Source: Halichondria panicea
Taxonomy: Eukaryota > Porifera > Demospongiae > Suberitida > Halichondriidae
NCBI RefSeq assembly: GCF_963675165.1
Contig: NC_087389.1
Span: 4,820,620 to 4,884,619, forward strand
DNA: 64,000 nt
Direction: 5' to 3'
This document shows, piece by piece, positions 49,051-59,561 of this stretch. Under the pieces are notes generated by a model. The model did no database searches. It saw only the letters and a list, made by a program, of their open reading frames with translations, and was not told where the DNA came from. How positions within the stretch are numbered: position 1 is the stretch's first letter; each line of letters starts with the position of its first letter. The translations under genes and the position numbers were made by a program.

Positions 49051-49330
49051 ATATACAGAATCACTATAGTTGGTAATGCACTTCAGCAGAAGAAACTTAA
49101 TTGTGCATGTAATTAAATTCAGAATACATGAATTTTCTCTGTAATGATATTTGTGTTAAAAGGGCTGTCATGAATGTGGGAAATGTCATATAGTTTCTGG
49201 CAGTCTAATTGCATGTAACCTGATATTGTGTGTGTGCATGTGTGTGTGGTTACTAATAATTATTATCTATAGCACCATAATCAGAACACCCATGCAAGCA
49301 TTCTCCGTATATACAAGTCATGCAGGAGAG

Positions 49331-49801
49331 TATAATAAAGCTGAGATACAACTCAAGGCCATGCATGCATTCATGCAGTATCTCATATGTTGTTGAAGAT
49401 GAACTCTCTCACTCTTCTCCTTGTGCATGACCGTGGCCTGTTGGACTTGCCAGTGCTTATTCCAGAGTGAAGCAGAAGGCAATGGTACAGAATGCCTTGA
49501 AAACCATAATTTAAAAAGCTCAGGAGAAAGCAATGTTGGAACAAGCTTACAAACAGTTTGCCATCAACCAGCTACAGGCTAAAGAGCAACAATTTCCGCT
49601 GCAAGAGGAAGAAATGGAAACTACAAATGAAATGGACACGTACGCTGCGAACATAATGACTGAAAATAGGAAGATGGCCAAGGCTATTCAGATGTTACTA
49701 GGGAAACTGGATACCACCAATGAGATGGCAGATGTTCAGGCAAATCGGTGGTGTATTTGGATACCACAGCCAGTTAGGATAACTCTTCCAACCTCCCAAT
49801 A
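49331..49801 (+). pseudogene. Small secreted protein family, copy 1 (pseudogene)
   Basis: This is homologous over its full length to the intact copies at 51436 and 55818. The family start (ATG 49399) is retained, but insertions in the signal-peptide region shift the frame, and in-frame stops follow. The later part stays open from 49533 to 49801 (MLEQAYKQFAINQLQ ... WCIWIPQPVRITLP). The TATA box of the intact copies is disrupted (TATAATAAAG at 49331). The last cysteine of the family C-terminus is replaced (PTSQ for PACQ). The open 3' part suggests fairly recent decay or use of a later start. Confidence 0.8.
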
Positions 49802-50424
49802 ATGAGCGAACTTATATATAGGCTATATATATATATATATAGCTATATTACACAGTAGAAATGTGTTTGCATAAATGCTCATGCATGCAGCTTGTCATTG
49901 AACATTCAGACTATAGTATGGGCGTAGCTATATATTATAGCTACATGCATTGTGTTGGTTTTTAGTAGAAAGTTAATTTTATATATACATGTAGCTATAA
50001 TTTTAATGTGTTAATTCTTTCATGCATATAGCTATAACATACTGTAACCTAAGAACACATTAGTATAATACTGGTCTATAGTGCAAAGTCTAAATTGTGG
50101 TCGTAAATTCTAATAATGCATGCAAGTAACAAAAAAAATTATATAGTTACAGCCATAAAAAGCATCATGCATATAATAGGAGGTAACTGATAGTATTCTC
50201 ATGCTCAATGCTTTCCATAGATTTTGTCTCGGTAGTCTTTAAAAGAGATGGTCCTTAAAGGGTGGAGTGGGCTTCAGGCTGACCACAGCCAATGTACCCT
50301 ATATAGGGTACATGCATGGGATCGATCTGTATACCCTGCAGTATCCTGAGAGTTTCAATAGATATTCCTTAGCGTCAGAGCACATCATGGTACAATATAT
50401 AGCTACACAGCAGGTATACCTATA

Positions 50425-50564
50425 CACTGTAAAAAATGATGTGTGGTTTTGACGCAGAGTGTGTGGCTATTGTGGCAAACATGTGTTTTTTCTTGCGTTT
50501 TTTCCTGATAGTTGCCACAATAGTCACGCACTTACGTCAAAACCACACACCATTTTTTACAGTG
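50425..50564. mobile_element. 140-bp hairpin TIR element, copy 2, with TA duplication
   Basis: Same CACTGTAAAAAATG ends as copy 1, with a long inner stem (TGTGTGGTTTTGACG / CGTCAAAACCACACA). It is flanked by TA at 50423-50424 and 50565-50566. The paralogous site near 54950-54958 reads CCTATATAGTTAC with no insert, exactly the expected empty site with one TA. This points to Tc1/mariner-type TA-target insertion after the segmental duplication. Confidence 0.95.
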
Positions 50565-51370
50565 TATAGTTACAGCAATTCAAATATATACATGCAGGTA
50601 GTTCCAAATTCTTGTTAAACCATGAACTATAATTGCATTGAAATGGTTCTATCTCACTCCCTTTCATCCTTGCCTTAATTTTCATGAGAGCCATGCAGGT
50701 CCAGTTTAAGCTAATATATACAGAGAAATGGACACCATTGTTTATAAGTTGTGGCCGAGGCTAGCATTAATGCATCTATACCTGCTTTGTATCTAGCATC
50801 CAATAGCCCAGGTCTGCACGGGTATTATATGTAGATTCTGAAATCTTTGTATATAGCTATTAGAAAGGTTGTTTATATTGTTTTTAGTCGTTATAATGTT
50901 AGCTATAATACATTATATTCACAAGGAAATCACAGGTTGTCCATCTTATTATGTAAAATGACACTGTTCATGCATGTAGTTTGTGTTGGTTGTTGGCCGT
51001 TGGCCATTGCTACAATCATATGTATAATGGCAGCCCTGACCCATGGCAAGTTCTTGCTAAAACCACAGAATCACTATATATAGTAGCTAGATCTAATGCA
51101 CTTCAGCAGAAGACTTAATTGTGCATGTAGAATATACATGCATGAGACATAAGTTTTCTCTGAATCCATGATGTTTGTGTTGGCTGTCATAAATGTGGGA
51201 GATGTCATAAGGTTCCTGGCAGTCTAATTGCTTTGTAACCTGATATTGTGTGTGCATGCATGTGTGTGGTTACTATAAGAATTACTATATATATAGGAGC
51301 ATATAATCGGAACACCCATGCATGCATTCTCAGAACACCCATGCATGCATTCTCTGTACATGCAGGAGAG

Positions 51371-51377
51371 TATAAAG
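51371..51377 (+). promoter_or_regulatory. TATA box of secreted-protein gene copy 2
   Basis: TATAAAG lies 59 bp before the ATG of the intact gene. It is conserved in copy 3 and altered in the pseudogene copy. Confidence 0.65.
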
Positions 51378-51435
51378 CCGAGACATAGCTCAAGGCCATG
51401 CATACATGCAGTATATATCTCATATGTTGTTGAAG

Positions 51436-51810
51436 ATGAACTCTCTCACTCTCCTCCTTGTGACCGTGGCCCTTGTTGGATCTGCCAGTGCTTTTCCTAG
51501 AGTGAACCAGAAGGCAGTGGTACAGAATGCCTTGAAAACCATGATTCAACAAGCTCAAGAGAAAGCAATGTTGGAACATGCTTACAAACAGTTTGCAGAC
51601 CAGCAACAGGCTAAAGAGGAAGAAAAGGAAACTACAAATGAAATGGACGCTGCGAACATAATGACTGAAAATAGGAAGATGGCCGTGGCTATTCAGATGT
51701 TACTAGGGAAACTGGATACGACCAATGAGATGGCAGATCTTCAGGCAGCACAGTGGTGGTGTGTTTGGATACCACAACCAGTTAGGATAACTCTTCCAGC
51801 CTGCCAATAA
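51436..51810 (+). CDS. Small secreted protein family, copy 2
   Basis: I do not recognise this family. An intronless 124-residue frame starts MNSLTLLLVTVALVGSASA, a strong signal peptide with likely cleavage after ASA. An in-frame ATG at 51424 would add MLLK. The mature part is Gln/Lys/Glu/Met-rich and probably helical (residues about 25-100, e.g. MLEHAYKQFADQQQAKEEE and MTENRKMAVAIQMLLGKL). It ends in a short aromatic/Pro tail, WWCVWIPQPV then ITLPACQ, with two cysteines that could pair. A TATA box sits 59 bp upstream and AATAAA about 60 bp after the stop (51872-51877). The copy 3 protein is nearly identical except just before WC. It could be a structural, signalling or defence peptide; none of these is shown. 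Confidence 0.8.
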   Translation: MNSLTLLLVTVALVGSASAFPRVNQKAVVQNALKTMIQQAQEKAMLEHAYKQFADQQQAKEEEKETTNEMDAANIMTENRKMAVAIQMLLGKLDTTNEMADLQAAQWWCVWIPQPVRITLPACQ

Positions 51811-52629
51811 CTGATGAGCGAACTTTTATATATAGGCTAGCTATATTACACAGTAGAAATGTGTTTGCATAAATAAATGCTCAGTATAATGGCTTGTCCT
51901 TGAACATTCAGACTAGAGTAGGCGTAGCTATAGCTATAGCTACATGTGTTGTGTTGGTTTTAGTATAGAAAGTTAATTTTGTAGCAATAATTTTATGTGT
52001 TCTTGCATAGCTAACATGCTGTAACCTAAGAACACATTAGTCTAGTGCAAAGTCTAAATTGTGTTCGTAAATACTAATAATGCATGTAACAATAATAAAA
52101 TTATATAGCTAGCCATGCATGCATCATGCGTAGGAGGAAACTGATAGTACATGACTCTATTCTCCTGCTCAATGTCTAATGGGGCGGGGCTCTCTAAATC
52201 ACGTGCGCCTGCTATTTTTAGAACGTCATGCCCACATTAATTAATTGAAGGTATTATTCTGAGTGAAGCGAGGCTTTAATCGGGTCACGTTGAAATTTTG
52301 GCGGATGATGTCGGACACTATCGAACTAGTGCATGGCTCTGGCTGCTGCAGACTGTAACGATTCGACTTCAAAGTTGGAGGACGTGTTAGTGATTGTACT
52401 GAGGACACTTCAGCTCCATTCTATAAGCAACTGGTTAGCAAGGTTCTTCCTTTCATACTAGCTTTCACATGCACTTATCACTTATCTTTAGTCTTTGTTA
52501 GCCTGCGAAGCTCTGTCTGTGCAGTTTCAGTTTCAGTGACTAAAAACTCTCCAGCGTAGCGCATGCAGACTGTTTATAAAAAGTGATGACCTTTTTGAAA
52601 AAATTCAGTGCGTCAATGCGCATGCTGAC

Positions 52630-52741
52630 TGCATGCTTATAAAAAAAGTAACAACCTTTTTGAAGAGTCCTTGACCCGCTCAGAGCCCTGTGCCACTATA
52701 GAACCCCACTTTCAAGAATCCTATATAGATCCGCCACTGTG
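52630..52741 (+). mobile_element. Partial hAT-like repeat ending GATCCGCCACTG
   Basis: The end AGATCCGCCACTG and the internal AAGTAACAACCTTTTT / GAACCCC motifs match the right part of the element at 58491-58720. The homologous segment of unit 3 ends near 57117. The left boundary is not clear. Confidence 0.5.
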
Positions 52742-53504
52742 ACCCTTACATGTACGGATAAACTTATTCAATTCACATGCACACACACACACATATATCA
52801 GGTTACAATAAGCATGCATGCAATCACTGCACACACACACACACATATATATCAGGTTACAATAAGCATGCAATTATAGACTGCCCATGCAAAACCATAT
52901 GACATCTCCCACATTGGATTCACAGAACTCTTAAAATAATTAATTACACAATCAAATAGTTTCTGTATTAATAGTGATTTGGTATAGCTGGCTATAGTGC
53001 ATGGTTTAACAAGAACTTGGAACTACCTATACATGTATAGGCTATTCAAATTGTTGTAGCTATAGGTGCCTGCTGTGTATAGCTATATATATAATTATGC
53101 TATACTGGGTGTCTGTTTTATCTATAGGCAAAATATGTTTGAACTGACATTTGGTTACCTCAGTTGCATTTTTGCAACTGTTAATTAACTGAACATTTTG
53201 GCTAGATCTTTTGGTGTATGTACATGTGTGTGTGTGTGTGTACACTAACTATTAGATGGTGTAATCAGTTCATAATTATGTACTTGTGCTAGTTGATACT
53301 CGACTATATCAATGCATGGTTTACTGTAACACTTTACAGATCTGGTTTTGATGATTGTGCAATTTTTAACAGTGAAAGTACGGTCAACACCTCATACAAC
53401 AACCTGGTAAATCTATGGAATTAGTTCAGAAGTTCATATAACTTTAGAAAAAATGTGCATATTCAAGCTTTGAAGTGGCCACTGCTAATGAGGTGTCTGT
53501 CTAT

Positions 53505-53765
53505 CCAACTAAGAAACCTGCTAGCAGGTCACTATCTGAGTTAGTGACCTGCTAGCAGGGCTCTAACTAGTACCCACAAAAATGGATTTTCTAAGCGAGA
53601 TAGACCATGTGTAGTACCGCTTCTTAGCTGGATAGTAACCCTCGGAGTGATTAGTGGCTGCCACTAATTGTCCTTGGCTGCGCCTCGGTCAATTAGAGGC
53701 TTGCCTCAGCCACTACACTCCCTCAGGTTTACTATCCAGCTAAGAAACCTACTACACATGGTGTC
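53505..53765. mobile_element. Compound foldback element
   Basis: Two nested palindromes lie side by side. The first (53517-53560) pairs CCTGCTAGCAGGTCACTA with its complement around a 7-bp centre. The second (53603-53763) pairs CCATGTGTAGTA ... TTCTTAGCTGGATAGTA with a near-complementary right arm. A third partial copy of the ATCCAACTAAGAAACC arm lies at 53502-53518. The single-strand form would fold into a complex hairpin. Confidence 0.8.
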
Positions 53766-53836
53766 TAACTAATACATAAAAGTGCATGCAATAGGATAAA
53801 AATTTAGGGTTTACTAAAATTAATGATGCTTTTGTT

Positions 53837-54640
53837 ATGCCTCGAGGCGTAGCCACACAGTAAAGCTGACTGTGTGTGTGTCTGTTCCAGCTGTAACTGC
53901 TCAACGGTTGCAATGCGACGAAAGCTAACAGCTTCTATAGGCTTCTAGCCACGTTCTCTTGGATTTTGATTCGTAGATTAGCAAACTAAAGCTTCTTTCT
54001 CGAGTTATGGCTAGTTTGACTCACATTGAAGGCTGTTGCAGTCTCTTCAGAATCTTTCATAGTATCATCTGTCCGCACAAACTTTCTATTCAACATATGA
54101 GTTAGCCTTGCACTAAAGCGCTAGCTTTTTTTTAGCTACAATATTCAGAAAATATCTGTTAAAACAGCCAGCTACATGTAGCTAGCATGCAGTAGCCATC
54201 ATGTTGTGAAATTGATCTCTTTGGACACACCCTTTAATTATTCCTGTGGATGTAATGCGCATGCGCGCTCATTCCCCATGTGTGAGAAAATAATATCCAA
54301 GATCCAGATCCTCCTGGCAGAATCATCTTTGTCTTGAGGGCAAGCCACAAAAAACACTACCATATAACAATATAGATAACAATATGCATGTACACAGGTC
54401 TTTTCTTCTTAGATATTATATACACTGAAGTACAGATCCTGGAAGAATCAATTTTCTTCTTTCTTGAGGTCCTGGTAAGCCACATAATACAATAAATAAC
54501 AACATAGATGCAGTAATAAGTCTTTTCTTCTCAGTGACTTTATATAGATAAGCTAACTTTAATATGAAATTCATTTTAGAAACTAACCTCTAATACTTTT
54601 GAGCGAAAGCAAAAACATGGCGAGAGGCATTAGCACAGCG
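53837..54640 (+). mobile_element. Interspersed TIR element, copy 2
   Basis: A diverged copy of the repeat at 1514-2038, starting TATGCCTCGAGGC and ending near GAGGCATTAGCAC. It contains an internal tandem duplication of about 110-130 bp (54305-54416 and 54433-54536, both with AGATCCT ... TCTTTTCTTCT) that copy 1 lacks. Confidence 0.65.
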
Positions 54641-55752
54641 CCAGCTTGAAAACTAGTTATAACAAAAAAAATTATATAGTTATAGCCATAAAAAGCATCA
54701 TGCATATAATAGGAGGTAACTGATAGTATTCTCATGCTCAATGCTTTCCACAGATTTTGTCTCGGTAGTCTTTAAAAGAGATGGTCCTTAAAGGGTGGAG
54801 TGGGCTTCAGGCTGACCACAGCCAATGTACCCTATATAGGGTACATGCATGGGATCGATCTGTATACCCTGGAGTATCCTGAGAGTTTCAATAGATATTC
54901 CTTAGCGTCAGAGCACATCATGGTACAATATATAGCTACACAGCAGGTACCTATATAGTTACAGCAATTCAAATATATACATGCAGGTAGTTCCAAGTTC
55001 TTGTTAAACCATGCACTATAATTGCATTGAAATGGTTCTATCTCACTCCCTTTCATCCTTGCCTTAATTTTCATGAGAGCCATGCAGGTCCAGTTTAAGC
55101 TAATATACAGAGAAATGGATACCATTGTTTATAAGTTGTGGCCGAGGCTAGCATTAATGCATCTATACCCGCTTTGTATCTAGCATCCAATAGCCCAGGT
55201 CTGCATGGGTATATGTAGATTCTGAAATCTTTGTATAGCTGTTAGAAAGGTTGTTTATATTGTTTTTATTCGTTATAATGTTAGCTATAATACATTATAT
55301 TCACAAGGAAATCACAGGTTGTCCATCCTATTATGTAAAATGACACTGTTCATGCATGCATGTAGTTTGTGTTGGTTGTTGGCCGTTGGCCATTGCTACA
55401 ATCATATGTAATGGCAGCCCTGACCCATAGCAAGTTCTTGCTAAAACCACAGAATCACTATATATAGTAGCTAGATCTATAATGCACTTCAGCAGAAGAC
55501 TTAATTGTGTATGTAGAATACATGCATGAGACATAAGTTTTCTCTGAATCCATGATGTTTGTGTTGGCTGTCATAAATGTGGGAGATGTCATAAGGTTCC
55601 TGGCAGTCTAATTGCTTTGTAACCTGATATATTGTGTGTGCATGCATGTGTGTGGTTACTATAAGAATTACTATATATATAGGTATAATCGGAACACCCA
55701 TGCATGCATTCTCGGAACACCCATGCATGCATTCTCCGTACATGCAGGAAAG

Positions 55753-55759
55753 TATAAAG
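55753..55759 (+). promoter_or_regulatory. TATA box of secreted-protein gene copy 3
   Basis: TATAAAG lies 59 bp before the ATG at 55818, the same spacing as in copy 2. Confidence 0.65.
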
Positions 55760-55817
55760 CCGAGATATAGCTCAAGGCCATGCATACATGCAGTATATAT
55801 CTCATATGTTGTTGAAG

Positions 55818-56189
55818 ATGAACTCTCTCACTCTCCTCCTTGTGACCGTGGCCCTTGTTGGATCTGCCAGTGCTTATCCTAGAGTGAACCAGAAGGCAGT
55901 GGTACAGAATGTCTTGAAAACCATGATTCAACAAGCTCAAGAGAAAGCAATGTTGGAACATGCTTACAAACAGTTTGCAGACCAGCAACAGGCTAAAGAG
56001 GAAGAAAAGGAAACTACAAATGAAATGGACGCTGCAAACATAATGACTGAAAATAGGAAGATGGCCGTGGCTATTCAGATGTTACTAGGGAAACTGGATA
56101 CGACCAATGAGATGGCAGATCTTCAGGCACCTTTTTGGTGTACTTGGATACCAGAACCAGTTAAGATAACTCTTCCAGCCTGCCAATAA
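55818..56189 (+). CDS. Small secreted protein family, copy 3
   Basis: An intronless 123-residue frame, nearly identical to copy 2 over the signal peptide and helical region. Changes concentrate at the C-terminus, where copy 2 has AAQWWCVWIPQPVRITLP and this copy has APFWCTWIPEPVKITLP. Both keep the WC ... WIP ... ACQ frame. The signal peptide is MNSLTLLLVTVALVGSASA. There is no membrane segment, no glycosylation-rich tract and no dibasic propeptide site. Function unknown; family expansion is by segmental duplication. Confidence 0.8.
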   Translation: MNSLTLLLVTVALVGSASAYPRVNQKAVVQNVLKTMIQQAQEKAMLEHAYKQFADQQQAKEEEKETTNEMDAANIMTENRKMAVAIQMLLGKLDTTNEMADLQAPFWCTWIPEPVKITLPACQ

Positions 56190-57156
56190 CTGATGAGCGA
56201 ACTTTTATATAGGCTAGCTATATTACACAGTAGAAATGTGTTTGCATATAAATGCTCAGTATAATGGCTTGTCCTTGAACATTCAGACTATAATATAGTA
56301 GGCGTAGCTATAGCTACATGTGTTGTGTTGGTTTTTAGTATAGAAAGTTAATTTTGTGACTATAATTTTATGTGTTCTTGCATAGCAACATGCTGTAACC
56401 TAAGAACACATTAGTATAATATTGGTCTATATAGTGCAAAGTCTAAATTGTGGCCGTAAATACTAATAATGCAATAATAAAATTATAATTATAGCTAGCC
56501 ATGCATGCATCATGCGTATAAGAGGAAACTGATAGTACATGACTCTATTCTCCTGTTCAATGCATGTCTAATGGGGCGGGGCTCTCTAATCACGTGCGCC
56601 TGCTATTTTTAGAATGTCATGCCCACATTATTTAATTGAGGGTATTATTCCGAGCGAAGCGAGGCTTTAATCGGGTCATGTTGAAATTTTGGTGGATGAT
56701 GTCAGATACTATCGAACTAATGGCTCTGGCTGCTGCAGACTGTAACGATTCGACTTCAAAGTTGAAGGACGTGTTAGTGATTGTACTGAGGACACTTCAG
56801 CTTCATTCTATAAGCAACTAGTTAGCAAGGTTCTTCCTTTCATACTAGCTTTCACATGCACTTATCACTTATCTTTAGTCCTTGTTAGTTTGCGAAGCTT
56901 TGTCTGTGCAGTTTCAGTGACTAAAAACTCTCCAGCGTAGCGCATGCAGACTGTTTATGAAAAGTGATGACCTTTTTTAGGAAAAAATTCAGTGCGTCAA
57001 TGCGCATGCTGACTGTTTATAAAAAATTAACAACTTTTTTTTTAAAGAGTCCTTGATCCGCTCAGAACCCTGTGCCACTGGAACCCCCCTTTCAAGAATC
57101 CTATATAGATCCGCTGCACTGTGACCCTTTCCCCTACGGATAAACTTATTTAATTC

Positions 57157-57335
<179 letters not shown>

Positions 57336-57730
57336 ACATATGAGGTTATACAATAAGCATGCATGCAATCATAGACTGCACACACATATCAGGTTACAAT
57401 AAGCATGCAATTATGGACTTCCCAAAACAATAATGATATCTCCTACATCGGATTCACAGAACTCTTAAATTAATTACACAATGAAATAGTTTCTGATGAA
57501 ATGTATATTGATAGTGATTTAGTATCAGCGGGCTGGCTAGTGCAAGAACTTGGAACTACCTGAATTGTTGTAGCTTTATAGGTACCTGCTGTGTATAGCT
57601 ATTATATGTATAATACACTGCAATGGGTGTCCTGTTTTATCTATAGGCAAACAATTTTTGAACTGAAATTTGGTTACTTCAATTGCATTTTTTGCAACTG
57701 AACATTTTTGGCTAGAGCTTTTGGTGCATG

Positions 57731-57732
<2 letters not shown>

Positions 57733-57820
<88 letters not shown>
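57733..57820 (+). repeat. Pure (GT)n microsatellite
   Basis: About 85 bp of (GT)n. The matching site in unit 2 (53225-53240) has only about 8 repeats. Confidence 0.95.
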
Positions 57821-57822
<2 letters not shown>

Positions 57823-58490
57823 CTAACTATTAGATGGTGTGATCATTTCATATTATTATGTATTTCGATTTATAGACATCTTTTTTCATACTCTCGGTAT
57901 CAAAATGAGAATCACTATAAACGTGATCATGCATGATCTAGCCAGTGCCAATATAGATCTCAGGCAAAACCACTACTATAGTATACCTAATGTAGTGTAC
58001 TTACTATAGATCCTTGTAACTCACAACACACCAGTGCAGTAGCTGTGCATTTAGTTTTCATTATAAAACTGTGGAAGGTCCTTTATCTATGGTCTAACCT
58101 GCACAGTAGTCACAGAATTGTCTGCGCAATGAGCAAGCTAGATCCTCCCACTTTTATGCTATATCTAAGAGGGGCGTGGCAGCTATGTTTATCAGACCTT
58201 ATTGTACAAAGGAGCTAACCTAAAGTTAAAGGAGGATACTATCCAGGTAATTCTAGTTGAAGAGGATATAGTTTCTTTTTCTATATTCTATATGTAGATC
58301 TACTTCATTTCCTATCCCATTGGAAAAGCCTGGGACAGGTAAAAGTATAATAATATGTATACCATTATGTGTAGAAGTGTGTACTAATTTTCAAGAGCAG
58401 TCAAGGCTACCGTACATTTGCTTATGATAATCATAGATGAAGATGTCTGTAAGGAAAGCAGCCATTACTTAGAGCTAGCTGAAGCCACAC

Positions 58491-58720
58491 ACAGTGGCAG
58501 ATCCAGACAGGTTCCATCATGGAACCCCCCTTTCACACAAGAACACCACACTGGAGATCAACTTACTAGATCAACTTACTATAGCTAGAAACTCAGCCTG
58601 AATGATCGTGATCTGTAGTTTAAGAGCAGGGCTCTCTAATTTGCATCCTCATTGCTTAGGAAAAGTGATGACCTTTTTTTGGAACCTCCCTCTCAACATT
58701 TCTGGATCCGCCACTGACAT
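58491..58720. mobile_element. ~230-bp TIR element (CAGTGGCGGATCCAGA family)
   Basis: Left end CAGTGGCAGATCCAGACAGG and the inverted right end TCTGGATCCGCCACTG, with paired GGTTCC/GGAACC blocks inside. CAGTGGCGGATCCAG ends are typical of hAT-type miniature elements in many invertebrates. Target duplications are not clear. Confidence 0.8.
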
Positions 58721-59561
58721 GTACTTAACCAAACTCATGGAATGTTATAGCTAGACCTCAACCAGCGATTTTACGTGCAGTATATTTGTGTTAGCTTCTA
58801 CGAGCCATCACTGCATGAGTATATATCAAAACAAAGATGTGTATCAATGCTATAGTCACTAACAAGTTCACTAACAGCCCTTACTATGCGTTCCCTCTCC
58901 GTTTTTAGTTAATAAGACATGAACACACAGCAGCTTCAAAACAAGACTCAGACCACTGTAACTATGTTTATGTCCTGATTTTTAAGTCAAAAGAATGCGG
59001 GAGGGAGGTCCTTATTTATTATTGTGGTGTCCTTTCGTAAGTGCATGAATGTCAAATAAAAAAAAGGTCCAAGATACAACGATTTTTCTATACATTGTAG
59101 GTTGCAGATAAATAATTTTATATTCTGGTCTCTTCTCCGCCTCTGGTCACGCATGTATTTTGATTAAACTGATCACGTGCACCGATTTAGACGCAGCAAT
59201 CTGGCCTGCAAGGAAGGTCGAAATCAAGAGTAATGCGTTGCAAAATGTTGGATGTGAGCGGAAAAATTTTATGTAGTTACAGTGGCCTTACCATTATAGT
59301 GGCTGAAATTAATGGTTATAATAGTAATATTAATATTAATAGAATGGATAATTGTATGTACAAAAGCAACGCTATTACCAAGTAACAAAGTGTTACTTCA
59401 CCAACAACGCCCTCTCATGGGGAGCGTTTATTATATCAGCGTTGGACAGAGTGTATAATATCAGAACAGCCTCACATTAAAATAATGTTTAATTATGGCA
59501 ACATAATTATAAAAAATGCTGTGTAATTGAAAGTGTTCTGCATTCTATATAGAATTAAGAA

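Larger units (their letters stand above)
44536..49398. other. Repeat-rich gene-poor region
   Basis: No convincing gene is visible across about 4.8 kb. It contains several TIR elements (annotated separately) and a short tandem duplication at about 48325-48412. From about 47635 on, it holds a diverged copy of the flank of the secreted-protein segmental duplication. A short minus-strand frame at 47394-47612 is discussed among the rejected items. Confidence 0.5.
50128..53275. repeat. ~3.1-kb segmental duplication, unit 2
   Basis: Nearly colinear with 54660-57860, and more distantly with parts of 47635-50130. It carries the intact secreted-protein gene at 51436-51810, with conserved upstream and downstream sequence. 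It differs from unit 3 by one hairpin TIR insertion (50425-50564) and by microsatellite lengths. Confidence 0.9.
51811..55817. other. Repeat-rich spacer between secreted-protein copies
   Basis: It holds the 3' part of unit 2 (to about 53275), then unique insertions: a foldback element (53505-53765), TIR element copy 2 (53837-54640), and the 5' part of unit 3 (from 54660). No gene is supported. Frames around 52300 and 56700 are not conserved between units. Confidence 0.5.

Noticed and set aside
56636-56821. Open frame containing MSDTIELMALAAADC near the end of unit 3
   Set aside because: The matching sequence of unit 2 (about 52260-52440) is frame-shifted by a small insertion, so coding is not conserved.
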